Source of the DNA: Omphalotus guepiniiformis
Taxonomy: Eukaryota; Basidiomycota; Agaricomycetes; Agaricales; Omphalotaceae
Direction: 5' to 3'
DNA length: 64,000 nucleotides
Assembly (NCBI GenBank): GCA_028554645.1
Contig: JAQOOI010000064.1
Span: 2,604,001 to 2,668,000, forward strand
This document shows positions 11,878-23,770 of the stretch, one piece after another; within the stretch, counting starts at the first letter, position 1, and each line of letters begins with the position of its first letter. Made by a program: the position numbers and the translations under genes. The notes below the pieces were generated by a model, which was given only the letters and a program-made list of their open reading frames with translations, was not told where the DNA came from and searched no databases.

Positions 11878-12248
11878 CTGTCAGTGTCACTAACTGTCAT
11901 TACTTAGGTGTTCAAAGTATGATCATAGAACTAATCTCTCAAGTCAAACAAGGCATACATTCCATTCAAGCTATAATCAGATGCTACTGAATGAGTATCC
12001 TCGCACTAAAAACTGAGAATTGCCAATCCCACCAAGTTCATCCGTGTTTGGTGCATTGAAATTGCCGATGCGGAGCCATCTCCAAAATACCTGAAGCCTG
12101 TATATGTCAGTGGCTTCTTGTGATTAAAGTTCGCAAAACAACTTCATCCACCGACTCGGCAAAGCAAGTTCTATACCCTCAGGAAGCAAACTACTTCGTA
12201 CACGTTTATATCGTACATCTCCTAAATGCTACAATACGCTCGTCTCAA
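11878..12248. other. intergenic, duplication breakpoint
   Basis: The missing 5' half of ER-A should lie here but does not. The sequence resembles no exon of the intact copies, so the break of the duplicated block is near 11880. Confidence 0.5.
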
Positions 12249-13197
12249 TCAAGTGTGCAATATACCAACAGGTATCCGCGTGATGGCCCTAGGCTCAGCA
12301 GCGAGGAGGTCGCTCAATCCTATGTACATCGCAATGAGTCCTGTCATGATTCCAAAAATCCCGCCAGCTTTTTGGACACTGTTTTTACAGATTCTTTGAG
12401 TATGGTGTGTGAATAAAAAGCGAAATGTTTCACTTACACGGCCATTCCACTAAATTCCGCGATACTCAAAAGAAGCAGCGCAACAGACAAGCAGCTCAGC
12501 AAAACAGTGAATGCGACGTTTCGTCTTATCACGGCGGCACTACAATGAAAGAATCAGGAGAGAACGTAGGTTTAGCGAAAATTGGAACTTGCGTACAGGA
12601 AGAATAACGTGAGCATGAACCAAACGATAAGAAAGAGTCCAAGAGCGCTGGCGAGCTCAGTGGGGTCTGGGTACGCGGCCATGATCCCGGAGGCAGGGAT
12701 AAAGATAGTGGCATAGGACATCCAGAACGCGCCGTACGACGCGAAAGCTAACAACGGACGGTTACATTAAGCCGAGCGGAACCGACAAAACTATTTTCAA
12801 CAAACCTGTGGCACCGAAGACGTTTCCTCGAGGCATCTCCCACATCCCAGCAATAAATTGCGTGAGACCTCCAGCGAATATAGCCATGCCGATGACAACG
12901 TTAGGGTGTTCAATTCCCCGCGTTTGAACGTTGAACATGGAAAGTAGGAATGTTGTTGAGGCAAATGCGAACAATCCCCTGGGGTTTGAGTTAGCATGTG
13001 CTTCAGTTTGACTTGTCATCGACGTACATGGGACCTGGATTAGCGATTCCTGAAGGGTGCCGTTGATAGCTGACGGGATCTCCTGAGTTGGGACCGTAAG
13101 ACTCCTCGATATCGTTGCTAGTGCGGGTTCTCTTGTACTGCTCCTCTTCACCTGTTTGACCTTTCTCTACATCGCTCGAGTTGTTGGGGATAGCCAT
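12249..13197 (-). CDS. acetate transporter, Gpr1/Fun34/YaaH family
   Basis: Plasma-membrane acetate/ammonia channel-type transporter of the AceTr (SatP/Ato) family. The diagnostic NPGPMGLFAFAS motif is assembled across the first intron (exon 1 ends NPGPM; the next starts GLFAFAS). Five to six hydrophobic helices follow, including VVIGMAIFAGGLTQFIAGMWEM, GNVFGATGFASYGAFWMSYA, a LASALGLFLIVWFMLTLFFL segment and, after a further GT..AG intron, NVAFTVLLSCLSVALLLLSI. The last exon reads KAGGIFGIMTGLIAMYIGLSDLLA. The cytosolic N-terminus is polar and acidic, as in yeast Ato proteins. Length is about 235-290 aa, normal for the family. A role in acetate uptake or export is known for the family; a link with acetyl-CoA supply for the nearby pathway is only speculation. 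Confidence 0.9.
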
Positions 13198-14936
13198 TTT
13201 TTCACCTGAGAGGAAACTTGGGAAACCACAGAGGGCCAAATCTGTTATCTGAACCCTTATTATACCCCAGCTTACCCCGCAATCCCCCAGAACGCCACCC
13301 ACACGATAGTCCTACAGCCCGGTCATGGGTAGCGATTATGGCATCCAAAGTAATATCCCGTGTGGAAGCACAATGCTTCCGCAGAAGCTACCATGGGAGA
13401 ATGGGACTTTAAGGAACAGGAAAATTGTCCATGTATGTCCAACAGCTAACGGCTGACCAGAAATATACGGGTCCACTGGGAACATTCCTCCAGGATGTTT
13501 ACCGGTCGTGAGAGGTAGCTTCGAAACGGGAAATTCGTTGGCAAACGGGGACGTGGAGCAGGAATTCCAAAGCGATCGTGCGATAAAGAAGCCTCGTTCT
13601 TCGACCATTTGCTCGACGCTCCCGAGGGTGAAATATGTTGAAATTGCTTCGAGTTCACCTGGTTAATTTGTGTACTATATACAGTTTTCAATTGAGTCGC
13701 GTTCCAGCAGGGGTGGCAGATCAAAATTTACAGAGAGACTTGCCAATCTTGGGACAGAAGCGTTTCTTCGGCCGTGGCATGTAGTGCAGTTCCTTGCCAA
13801 AGTAACGGGTCGAAATCAGAAGTATAACGGTCAGGGACCGTCATGCGATCTATTCTTGAAACGGTGTGCACTGGGAGATATTATTCTCTTGATACGTGAA
13901 AGAGCCAGGTAAGAGCCGTGCTCATATCGGGATAACAGAGATTACTGGCTTGAGAAGTCGAAGCCGGTACGAATGTCGTGCGTTCCACCGAAGTTCGAAC
14001 ATAGTGCCGTATCTGAATATGAACACAGAACAACGGGATACAAAGTTTAGGGTCCAATTCTTCTCCCGCTGTAGAGATACAAGGTTGCTTGCGTGGCCGC
14101 CAGGAAATAGTCTTTACGTGTCCAGCGCAACGAGGATATAAGCAGCCTTCCGAAGTCCAATGGTTGTTGTTGGCAAACTGTTGGCGACAGGAACTGAACA
14201 CGAGACTCAAAACCAAAGTATCGGAAGAATCGGAACATATTGAGGCATTGTAGCAGAGATATAGCAAGTTTCCCGGGGAGCTTTATACGTAGAAAATATG
14301 AAGTATGAGACCCGCGATAATGGACTGTAGTGGAAGAGCAAGGAAGAGCAAGGAGTCACAAACGGTGTGACGAGTGGTACGAGCTGCTACGAGTTTAGCG
14401 CCCTTTCACTAGCGCCACCAGAGCGCCACCAACTTGCAATCTTTCTCATGAACTCGTATTCTGCTTTCATCCACCGTGTGCAACGACCTTCACACCTTGA
14501 ATCTCATCATCATGGCGCTAATTCTTCTAAACAAGACTGCAGAAAGAAGGAACGGGACGTCAAATGACTTTCTGAAAACAGAACGGGCCTTGAACGGAAG
14601 TTGGAACGAATTATTGAATCGAGTCTGATCATCTTCCAGAGAGGCTGTAGAAGCGTATTTAGCTCAACATTTAGACACCATCACAACCTCAAGTACGCTT
14701 ATGCTGTAGCGGGATTCGACGGGCGATATCGAAGTTTCGGGACACAGCCGGACAGATGATTGCGCTGACGTCTTGCTCGTATATGAATACGCTTTTCGTT
14801 GGTCACCTTAATGCTTCTGGAACTACAGCTTGAACGGCACGGACCTTTGCGCGTATATTGTACAGTACACAACAACTGCTCTTGCTCTTCAAACACCACC
14901 ATTCTCTACAGATCAACGATCTCCTAATGACAGTGG
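13198..14936. other. long intergenic stretch
   Basis: About 1.7 kb between two divergent genes. Several open frames of 60-130 codons exist on both strands, but none shows a family motif or joins to neighbours by sensible introns. I see no transposon ends or RNA gene. Confidence 0.4.
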
Positions 14937-16185
14937 GTCTCTTTCATTCGTGAGTTGTTTTCACCTTGCAGTCATCATAATAAGTGCATTAACCGACTAC
15001 ATCTAAACCCCAGCTTTATCACATTCTTTTTAATTTATGGGGTGAAAGCCTTGAACTTCACTATTCCCCAACCCGTTCCCTGCGAGTCCTTGGTGGCAAT
15101 TCCGTGGACACGGGCAGATGGAGATCCAACAACATGGTGGGTACAGGCTGTATCGGTCTCAACAACTATACGCTACACAGTGGACAATTCTGGTGCACGG
15201 AGTGGAGAGATCATGCTGGCTTTCGATGCTGGGTGCGTCTAGGTCACGCTTTTACACGTCTGTACTGCTTAAACTCTTGAGGATACAATAGAATGTGGAC
15301 TCTACAAGCACTCATGATGTGAGTTTATTTGGCCCCAAAGTGAGCTCTATTAATGCTGATTTTTTCTTCTTTTTTGTGCAGCGATGGCGGGGGCGCTGAT
15401 TGGATCTTCGCGAGGTCTTCGAATTTCGAGGTTACCAATTCTACCGGAGCTAGTAATACCACCCTCCCATCGAGCACTACCGAAGAAAGGTTTACATCGG
15501 TAGTCACAAGTACTAGTAGGAGTTCTAGTACACAAGGAAATTTTACTTCGCCTGTTGCGGTCGCAAGCACTACCAGCTCCGAGCCATCTTTTGGGTCGAT
15601 AAGGTAAGTTGGGCTTGCTGGCTCGAGTATCGCCGTTAGACTAATGTTCTAAATGTGACAGCGCAGAACGTATGAACGTAGGTGCCTTCGTCGGAGGGTT
15701 CCTCGGTGGATTGGTTGCAATAGCCACACTTGCATACTTGTTGAACCTTCGCTATCGCAGAAGAGCTAGACCATTGAAACATGTAGCTCGACAGTCATCG
15801 TCTTCGCTGCTTGATGGTAATATGCAACGGTTTTCCCAATCATTTGAAGATACTCAACAGTATTTGTTTTTCACGCCATTTAGGACTTGAACCATTAACG
15901 CCTGCGTTTACCCGGACACGAACGGATTCTCTGACTACGACGGTCGACGCTGTCGAGATTGCGCCTGTCAGCCCTAACCCATCGGTGGACACAAGCAGTG
16001 TCATCGACAGTCTGCATAGAACAATCACCCAGCATACGATCCCTCCGCCTAAAGCAAAAGTAAGGCTGCGACCTCATGCCGATATTATCGGCCGGTGGCT
16101 GCGAGAGGCGGGGTACTATGAGCTTGATGATCGTCGTCAATCTGTGCTTACACTGGACCTGCCGCCTGTATATCAACAAATTTGA
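14937..16185 (+). CDS. single-pass membrane protein, Ser/Thr-rich
   Basis: Unknown function; the layout is that of the many Agaricomycete type I cell-surface proteins. Exon 1 (MTVGLFHS) joins after a 60-bp intron to FITFFLIYGVKALNFT, which together form a signal peptide. A small extracellular domain follows (PVPCESLVAIPWTRADGD, then TIRYTVDNSG), then a Ser/Thr-rich stalk (TSTSRSSSTQGNFTS), then a transmembrane helix in GAFVGGFLGGLVAIATLAYLL followed by the basic stop-transfer RYRRRARP. The cytoplasmic tail of about 120 aa is Pro/Thr-rich and ends at PPVYQQI. The Gly-rich helix resembles Mid2/SKG6-type sensors, so a wall-stress sensor is possible, but I cannot assign it. Confidence 0.72.
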
Positions 16186-16516
16186 GTACGTTACAGTACT
16201 TCAAACTTCAAACTAACAGTTCAAATTTCTGAGCGTCAGAATCGTTCATTCAGGGATATGCTCCACTCATACGGCCTACAGTTGGACAGCTCAGACTGTT
16301 TAAGGACCTTCGACTCTGAACGCATTTATTTAATTTTATGTATCTTCAGTTGGATTATACGGTGTAATGGGACACTTTAGGACACTTTTCTTTTTGTATG
16401 TGCGCGCATACATAGCCGTATGGGATGCTTTCTGCTGGTTACTGCCCCAACTTAAGTTCACAGTTCACATGGTCGGGCTTTTGCAATTCGACTAGAGCAG
16501 GAACTAGCATTGAGCA
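16186..16516. other. intergenic, convergent 3' ends
   Basis: About 330 bp between two converging genes; nothing is recognised. Confidence 0.45.
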
Positions 16517-17330
16517 TCAACTATCCCTAAGCAGTTTTTCCATCCTCGACTTCATAGTATCCGAGTCAATGGAGTGATGAGCCGATGCGAATCCACCCGT
16601 AATTTCCTCAGTAGAATAGTACCAAACCAGCACGCGTATCATACAGAAGAGAACAACGACTGTTTTCAAAGCAGTCCTAAAAACTCCGACAGGAATAACT
16701 CCGAGGTAAGAAAGGAGGATTCCAGCGAGAGACGTTACATTGCGAAGTCTAAATTTGCATTTCTTGGTTTTGCACTTCTTGGTGGCACGTACAATGGTGC
16801 TCAAAACGGCTAGATCCCCGGGACCGAACGACCTCTCAGCACGCAGAGTGGAATGGATGTTGGCAACAGTCCAACAGACATCGGGTGATAGATACGTGCT
16901 TGCAGATTCGGGCTTCATTGGGTGCCTGTGAATAGAGTCGGCTTTGTTGTCCACTGTAGGAGAGCCTCCGTGGAGATTGTGCTGTGGATTTCTTGATGAA
17001 TTGGGAACAAGGCTGGATGATAGTCAGCGCTCCATGCGATTTTGCATCTGATGCGTTCAAACCTCACCTTCTGAGCCTTGTGGAACGCTTCATGGCATTG
17101 TCTTGGAAGGCCGCACGGTATCTGTTAGTATTACGACGCTTTTCATCCGAGCGTTGATTGATTGATTCGTTGAAGGCGAAAGAGATGAGGGGGGCGGGGA
17201 TTCTTGATGTCCACGCTGCAGTTCTCCAGAGTCCATTCTCGGCACAAAACTCTGCAGAAATCTGATGTACACTCCCATACAGATCCACAATCGTTCCAGC
17301 ATGAAAGTTGTTTCTCCATCTGAACAAAAA
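16517..17330 (-). CDS. hypothetical membrane protein
   Basis: Not recognised. Two exons join across the intron near 17013-17068 in one frame: the first encodes WRNNFHAGTIVDLYGSVHQ, then NESINQRSDEKRRNTNRYR, and the second continues SLVPNSSRNPQHNLHGG and runs to a stop at 16517-16519. The C-terminal part has one hydrophobic stretch (SLAGILLSYLGVIPVGVFRTAL, TVVVLFCMIRVLVWYY), so one or two membrane passes are likely. A Lys/Cys pair repeat (KKCKTKKCKF) precedes it. The 5' end is unresolved: an acceptor lies at about 17320 and at least one further exon must lie upstream near 17400-17450, but I could not find a start in frame. Real gene more likely than not because splicing opens a long frame. Confidence 0.5.
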
Positions 17331-18049
17331 CGTTAATATGAATGAAAAAAATGAATTATTGAGAGAAATGCAACATCGAGCGGAATTTCACCATCTAAGT
17401 CCCGTACTCACTTCCATTGCCAACGTCTGAATCCTCTTCGTTAGGCTATGAATGTTTCGTCGAAATCATTCGCCCTTGTACCGAGGTTTGCATGCAAGGT
17501 GTAAGTCTTGAAGCAAAAGTTGAAGATGATAATTGTTATCTAATCGTACTCCTTATTAGGACTGATGCCAGGGTGGTGAATTCGAAGTTCCGCCAGTGCA
17601 CACCTGGGCGCTGCCCCTCCAACACTGCGCTCAACCCGCGCTTTCTTTCTCATTCTCGGCTCTTTCTTGCTCATCAAGGCCGTTCTGACATCGACGGTAA
17701 AGCGGGCTCTTTCACAATCATACTCTTCAGAGCATTATATGGAACGATACGGTTCACGCGTTCATCGCCCAGCGCTGAGTGGCCCATCGCCCATCTCGCT
17801 GATTACAAAAAAGGGTGTAATTCTCTTCAATATCGACTACTGAGGACTCCACTTCCGTATCGGATGTTTGTACAAGACTACACAACAGGAAAACATATAT
17901 AAGTGAATCAAGAAGAGGATAATCTACAAACCGCTATGACTGCGGTGGGTATGTACATTCTGCACGAACAAATCCGGTAAACTAAACAGCTCTGATAGAA
18001 CAAAGACAAAGAAAGACGAAAAGAAAAACAACAAATGAAGTACAAACGA
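17331..18049. other. probable 5' exon(s) of the hypothetical gene, then intergenic
   Basis: The first exon of the minus-strand gene above probably lies between 17400 and 17470. The rest shows no gene. The region also serves as the 3' flank of the proline-rich gene. Confidence 0.4.
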
Positions 18050-20056
18050 TTATGGCGAACCTGGTATAAAGCCATCATCCAAATCCAGCGCCCAAAATTG
18101 ACTTCGGGTCTCAGCGTAAGCTCGTCTGCTTAGGCATTGACCTGTTCCTCTAATTGACACACAATTTTCTCCATCAGCCCCAATGGCGATTGGCCTATGT
18201 GGGATTGGAATCTTTACTTTCGGCTCCTCCTCCTCCTTCAAGTCCTCACCTCTTCCTGTCACCCGAACATACTTCCACGCCATGGAATATTCTGCGAGCT
18301 GCCGCTCGCTAAAGGAAGGATTCATGCATAGCTGCATTACGAACAGCGTAGAGACGATCAAATAGGGATAGCACTCCAGGTACAGGCTGGGGGATATCGG
18401 ATCGCAGAAGTGAAGGAGGTGGAGGGGAAGGCCAGGCAGCCGGCGCTTTTACTTCAATGGCATTGGATGTCGGTTGGACGACGAACGATGTCAAGAAAGG
18501 CACTGGTCGAGGGATGTCTGACTGAAGGAGGGATAGAGGAGGTGGGGAGGGCCAGGCGCCACGTACATCACCTGCATTCACTTTACATGTCGGATAAACA
18601 ACCGGTACTTGGAAAGGAACAGGCGACGGAATATCTGACCGAAGGAGGGACGGTGGTGGTGGAGAAGGCCAGACGCCATGTACATCACCTTCGTTCGATT
18701 TGGACTTTGGGTAAACCGGTGCTGAGAAAGGAACTGGTGATGGAATGTCTGACCGAAGGAGGGATGGTGGCGGAGGAGAAGGCCAGACAACGGGGGCGAT
18801 TGCACCAACATCAGTTGTCGGGTCGACAAATGACGCTGAAAATGGTACAGGCGACGGAATGTCTGACTGCAGCAACGCAGTCGGGGGAGGAGATGGCCAG
18901 GAGACGTTCTTGTCTCCGCGGTATTTCACGTCATCACAGCCGTGGCAGGGTTTGAGCTGGGTAACGACGCTGCCGCCTTCGTTTTTTCCGCGTTTAGCAC
19001 ACCGTTCGTAATCAACTGTGGGCGTCGGAGACTCTTCATCATACGTGCGCCATGGAGTTGCACGAATCCGCTTTTGTGCAAACTTAGCTTGAGGATCAGA
19101 TCTTGAGCTCTGTTCAGACTCCGCAGAGGATACGGCTAGGCAATTGAAGGTTGCAGCGCATGGCGAAGCGGACAAACGAAGAGCAGCGCCATCAGGTTTC
19201 TTTGGCTGCACCTCGTCGCTATGAACCTGATCCAATCTTTCAAGCAACCTTGAAACACGAGTGCGATTTTCTTCAATCCGGGCGTGAAGTTCGTTTATCA
19301 TTTCTTGGGTGCATACTGCCCGTGCTACTTTGTTTTCAATCCGGTCCTTAATGAGCGGGGTGTCATACAGCATGCGAAACCCATGATGACGAGTCGCCAG
19401 GGGAGATAATGTCGACGAGAGGGCGGTGATAGCAGTGCCATCACTGAGATATGGTCCCGAAGTCATAGAGAAAATAGAGGACGGGCTACCACTGCTATCC
19501 GAGTCCGGACTCTCAGTTAATGCGCGCTCGACGATCGGGTCCATACGAGCAGGATACACGGCCTTGGCGGGTCTCGTCTGAGCTTCAGCAGTGGAATGCA
19601 AGTGAGGCGAGATATCGTCGCGAGGCGCGGGAAATCGGAGGACAGTGTTTTCACGAGCTGGAGGAGTCCACCATATGGCCTCGCCAGGGTTGCGTCGAGC
19701 ATCTCGAGCAGATGACGTACTGTGGCTTGCAATTTCCGCCAGGAAGTTTGGGTTTTGCTTCTGCTGGCGGAGAGCAACGTCCCAGTAATCATCATATGTC
19801 TGTGATAGCAATGGACAGGTGAGCAAGCGGTTTGATGCAGTGGCATGTAACTCACTTGAGTTCTATATCCTTCTCTAGTGCTATTTGACTTGGGCGATGC
19901 TCTCGAGCCTTTAGTATCGGAGAGATGTTCATCGCAATCTCCAAGAACGAAGGACCACGACTGTGGCATGGCAGAAGAGCAAGCTGTGGAGATGACTTGT
20001 TTTTCCGATACAGAAACGTTGGTGGCACCTCTTGAGGTCGCTGGCCGTGAAGACAT
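18050..20056 (-). CDS. proline-rich tandem-repeat protein
   Basis: Unknown function, probably largely disordered. Three exons (20056-19856, 19799-18375, 18331-18050) give 635 aa. The N-terminal half is Ser-rich with a likely helical piece around TQEMINELHARIEENRTRVSRLLERL. The C-terminal half holds five copies of a unit with the core WPSPPPPSLLRSDIPSPVP, spaced about 30-35 aa by variable linkers. The last exon adds an acidic-basic segment (LKEEEEPKVKIPIPHRP). The final intron (18332-18374) is only 43 bp; if it is not removed the protein ends at 18309 instead. The repeated WPSPPPP and PVPF blocks look like ligand sites for SH3, WW or profilin-type domains; that is inference from composition. 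The start is the ATG at 20056, chosen because it gives the longest in-frame splice. Confidence 0.7.
18380..18910. repeat. coding minisatellite, five units of about 95-105 bp
   Basis: Inside the proline-rich gene, five imperfect tandem units occur, each with a plus-strand core near gtctgactgaaggaggga / gtctgaccgaaggaggga. The cores are strongly conserved; the linkers between them vary in length and sequence. This points to selection on the peptide core. Confidence 0.8.
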
Positions 20057-20777
20057 TTTTGCTCTATCGGAGTTGTAGTCAAGATGAAGATCTCCACGTG
20101 AAGAGCCACTTACACTTATAACTGTACGAGGAAAATCAAAGAGGTCGACGATAATTGATCCACAAGTGGCCTCAAGTTTTCCGGTGATAAACACGGTATA
20201 CAAATAATCAAGGACGCAGTACTATTCCAAGTCGAACGCAGATCGAAGCTTGAAAAGCGTGAACTCGAGGTGGTAGATGCGAAGGCGAAAGCAGATACTA
20301 CTGTTGTACGCTGGGAATTTTACATATTTATACCTTTGCTAAATGAAACAAGGATTGTTAACTCCCTTTGGCATGAACAGCATCGGTCTAGAAACCAAGC
20401 CCTCGAAGGTGTGCATTTCCCTTTGAAGTCTATAGGCGCCATTGCCTCAGGGACATTTCTTTGATCTCTAGCTTTCACTAGACAAAGACTGGCGTGAAGA
20501 TATCAAATCAATTTATTACTGAGCTTGAAGCTTGACCAATTGTCAAAAAGCTCAATGCATTGTCCTCACTGCCTAAACCAGGCTATAAAACAATCCACAT
20601 GTATTTCGTAGATTTACCTCAGAAAAAGAAGTAGACATCAAACAAAGCTTAAGATATTTTGCCGCCCAAATGTGCGCGTCGCGTCGTGGCTAAAATTCAC
20701 GTGAGATTCATGCTTTCACCGAATAGATCCATCCTGCCTCACATCCGCCATAAAGCTGCATATCTACTCCCACCTGT
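20057..20777. other. intergenic
   Basis: About 720 bp between the start of the proline-rich gene and the end of P450-2. It is rich in short A/T runs. No gene was recognised. Confidence 0.45.
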
Positions 20778-23142
20778 CTAAACTGAAGAATCCACAAGCT
20801 TGACACGCAGAGGCAACTGAGTCAAATTCTTATTCCCAGACTTATACAACGGACGCTGAACAGGCGCATCCCTCTTCACGACGAGGTCCTCCGCAGGAAT
20901 CGCAAGCTCAAATTCAAAAGATCTGACTAGAGCGAATAAAAGTGCTTTCATCCTGATATCAAATCAGAATCATCAGAATCATCCATGGTGGAGTTGAGGT
21001 GCCTATGACTTACTCGACAACTGAGAATCGCCAACCAATACAAGCACGGGGTCCACCTATAAAAGTGAGGATATGGCCCCATACACCTGGAATGGAGGAT
21101 ACGGCTTCAGGAACTTTCTCCCATCGTTCAGGTCTGGTGAAATTCGTTGATGAGTATGTTGGTAGATGCAGGTAGAAGAAAACATTACTTGAACTCCAAC
21201 GCATCCTCGCCCCAGAGCGATTTGTCGCGATTAACACCAAGTACCGATACCATGATGCTTTGGCCCTTTTTTATGCTGCGACGGAAATCATGACTCAAGT
21301 CACTTTGTCACCGGACATTGACTTGGACCCACTTACAAGATCTCATGGTGAACTTTCCCATCCGAATCGACTATGGGCCGACTTAAAGGCAAGACGTCGT
21401 CCTTGATCGCACAGCGATTCACCCCAGATACTGGAGAGCACAACCGCAGAGTCTCTCGAACGACTTTGTCGAGATAAGGCAGATCGCTCAGTTCGTCCAT
21501 GGTCGGGGTATCCGTCGGGACGCTAAGAACTTCCTCGCGAAGCCTAGTTTGGGTGTCTTTGTGCTCGGCAAGTTCGTATAGTGCCCATGTTGTTGAAGTG
21601 CTAGTAGTTTCGTGACCGGCTACAATGAATGTAGGAACCTCTAAAGCCAAATGAGTCTTTTCATGAAAAGACAAGAATCTGGCAGATTAATATGCATATG
21701 ATATACACGCACGCGATACAACATCTTCATCCATCATTCGCTGGTGGCCGGGCAGCTCTTTATTCATATTCGATTTAACCAAAAGCGAAAGCAGATCCCT
21801 AGCACGCAAATCTTCCGCTTTCTCGCCTGTGCCGGTATGGTACGCTTTACTGCTTTGCAAAAATTCGTTTCCTAACCGATCCATCGGTTTTTTGACTTCT
21901 TTTCCTGCATTGGAGAAGAATGACGGCTAGTTCGATGGTGATGTATTTAGTGATTCTCGAAGGGAAGATGTATGTGCTACGTATACTCACGAACATCCGT
22001 AAAAGCGGTACGTTGGCTTGAATGAAGCGCCGAGGGTCAGCTAAACCGCGATCAGAGCGGAACAGCGTAGAAAAGGCTTTGTCAAGCTCGTTAACGTGAC
22101 CCTGATCGTTGAGAGCATTGAAGTTGTAATGAAAACCTTGGAAAAGTCGAATTTAGACATTGGTAGGTTGGGCAGTGAAAATATTGAAAGAAACGAACCA
22201 GCAAGTCCGATAACATCTAGCGTAGCTTTACTTAGCCAACTATATGCGTCAAGAACAGCAGTACCATTTTGTTTCTTGATTTGAGTGACCCACATATCGC
22301 GAAGCTTTATTGCGAAGTAGTCTCAGAGTTCGGCTTTATGAAAACTTGAAGAAGATAAAGTACCTGAATAGATTTTTCCGTGAAAATCTCGGTCAGTTCT
22401 CTGATTTGTCCAGGCCCGAATGCGGGATTCATGAGTAGAGTCAGTATACCGTGTCTCGGTCGTATCTGGAGGATTTCAATGCACCATGACTTTACGCTGC
22501 GCGGGGCAAGATATGGATGAGTAGTCAGCCTCGATATGTATGACCGTGACTTACCTGGAGCCTGTGTTTGGCACCCTCAGCCAGCACAACACCTACGGGC
22601 GTAGGGGTTCGTAACAATTCATACTTATTAGGAAGAAGACGCACCATCGCCTATGATACCTCTAACCAGAAATCGGCCAGCTACAGGTTTCTGATAGATT
22701 TGCTCATGGCTTAGAATGTGTTGGATAGCCGTGGTGTCTTTCGTGATGAGTTGATCATACTGCCAGGTAGAAAGGACAGTCAATTTAACTTTTTTCGAAG
22801 CCTGTGCGAGAACTTACGCAGAAGAAGCCTTTGTATTTGAATGACGGCCCGTAACTTTCAAACCATCGTTCCACTACACTCAACACCGAAGGACCACCGG
22901 TCTACAATCGCATTCAGCAACAGGCCCAAATGGGTCAGAGATAATTAGATTTCACGTACAGAAGCACCGAGAACTTTGATATGTCCAAAAACAAAAGCAG
23001 CCTGTTCCTTTGGTGGTCCGGAAAGCTTGCGTAAAGGCGAGAAGAATATGGTGTCAGAGAGATAACGAATGAAGCTGTAGAAACCGTATAGTACAACGGA
23101 GGCTGCAGCTGCAGGCGCTATGAGCTGAGAGAAGGAATACAT
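20778..23142 (-). CDS. cytochrome P450 (P450-2)
   Basis: ER-anchored heme-thiolate monooxygenase, about 560 aa in about a dozen exons. Visible in order: N-terminal anchor [20 protein letters not shown], hinge [33 protein letters not shown], the I-helix [13 protein letters not shown], ExxR in [13 protein letters not shown], the PERW segment, and the heme loop [17 protein letters not shown]. The stop follows LRVKLVDSS. The start is the ATG at 23142. It belongs to the same recent paralogue group as P450-3 and P450-4, sharing the intron positions and segments such as [13 protein letters not shown] and [14 protein letters not shown]. It lies directly downstream of ER-B on the same strand, repeated in the order reductase then P450. 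Likely an oxidation step in the local terpenoid pathway; substrate unknown. Confidence 0.9.
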
Positions 23143-23770
23143 CCTGCGTAGGGTCAGGGTTCGACCACTGGCTGGTATATATATCAGCTGAGATGGACCG
23201 TGGATTGTGTCTTGCAGTCTGCCATTGTGCTACGCAAGTGCTAGCTAGCTGCGGCAATTCAATTGAGTCAATTACATCGTTGCCATATATGGAACCGATT
23301 CAATCCAATCCGAGCCAAAGGTCTGATTCTGAATAGAATTGCTGCAGCTCTAGTGCTAGCAGCAGCTGCGCGTCACTGATAGTAGATCGCTTCAGGATAG
23401 CTTCAGTCTTCAAAAGAAGTGCGATGGTCGGTCGGTCCAGCAGAGTCCTGAATGGCTACGGCAATATTACACAGTGCCGATGACTCATCCATGGCGACTC
23501 CTCGACAATATTCTGCGACCACAACTCCAATCATGAGCCTCTTGCGCCATAGGATCGTACTGGGTCTTCAAATTGCTTCATGATGCTCATACAAATGTCG
23601 GGTGAAGGGATATGACGTGTTTGGTTTAAACCAGACGTGTTGCATTGCGCAGCCAGAGGTCGCTTGAACGTATTGAACTCGTTTAACGGTGCGGCTGCCA
23701 CTTCTGCCTTGATACTCTTCTAAACATCCACGACAGCTTCCCTTTATCATACGTGTGCAGTAAGATCAGC
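23143..23770. other. promoter of P450-2 and 3' flank of ER-B
   Basis: About 630 bp. It contains short direct repeats such as ctagctagctgc and gctgcagctc but no gene. No methyltransferase relic was found next to the ER-B 3' end, unlike ER-A and ER-C. Confidence 0.45.

Noticed and set aside
13336..14267. Several frames of 60-128 codons on both strands between the acetate transporter and the membrane protein
   Set aside because: They overlap each other in different frames, use non-ATG starts in part, and cannot be joined by introns into a recognisable protein.
18410..18955. 181-codon plus-strand open frame with repeated RRHVHHL blocks
   Set aside because: It is the antisense reading of the proline-rich repeat gene; the repeats explain its long open frame.
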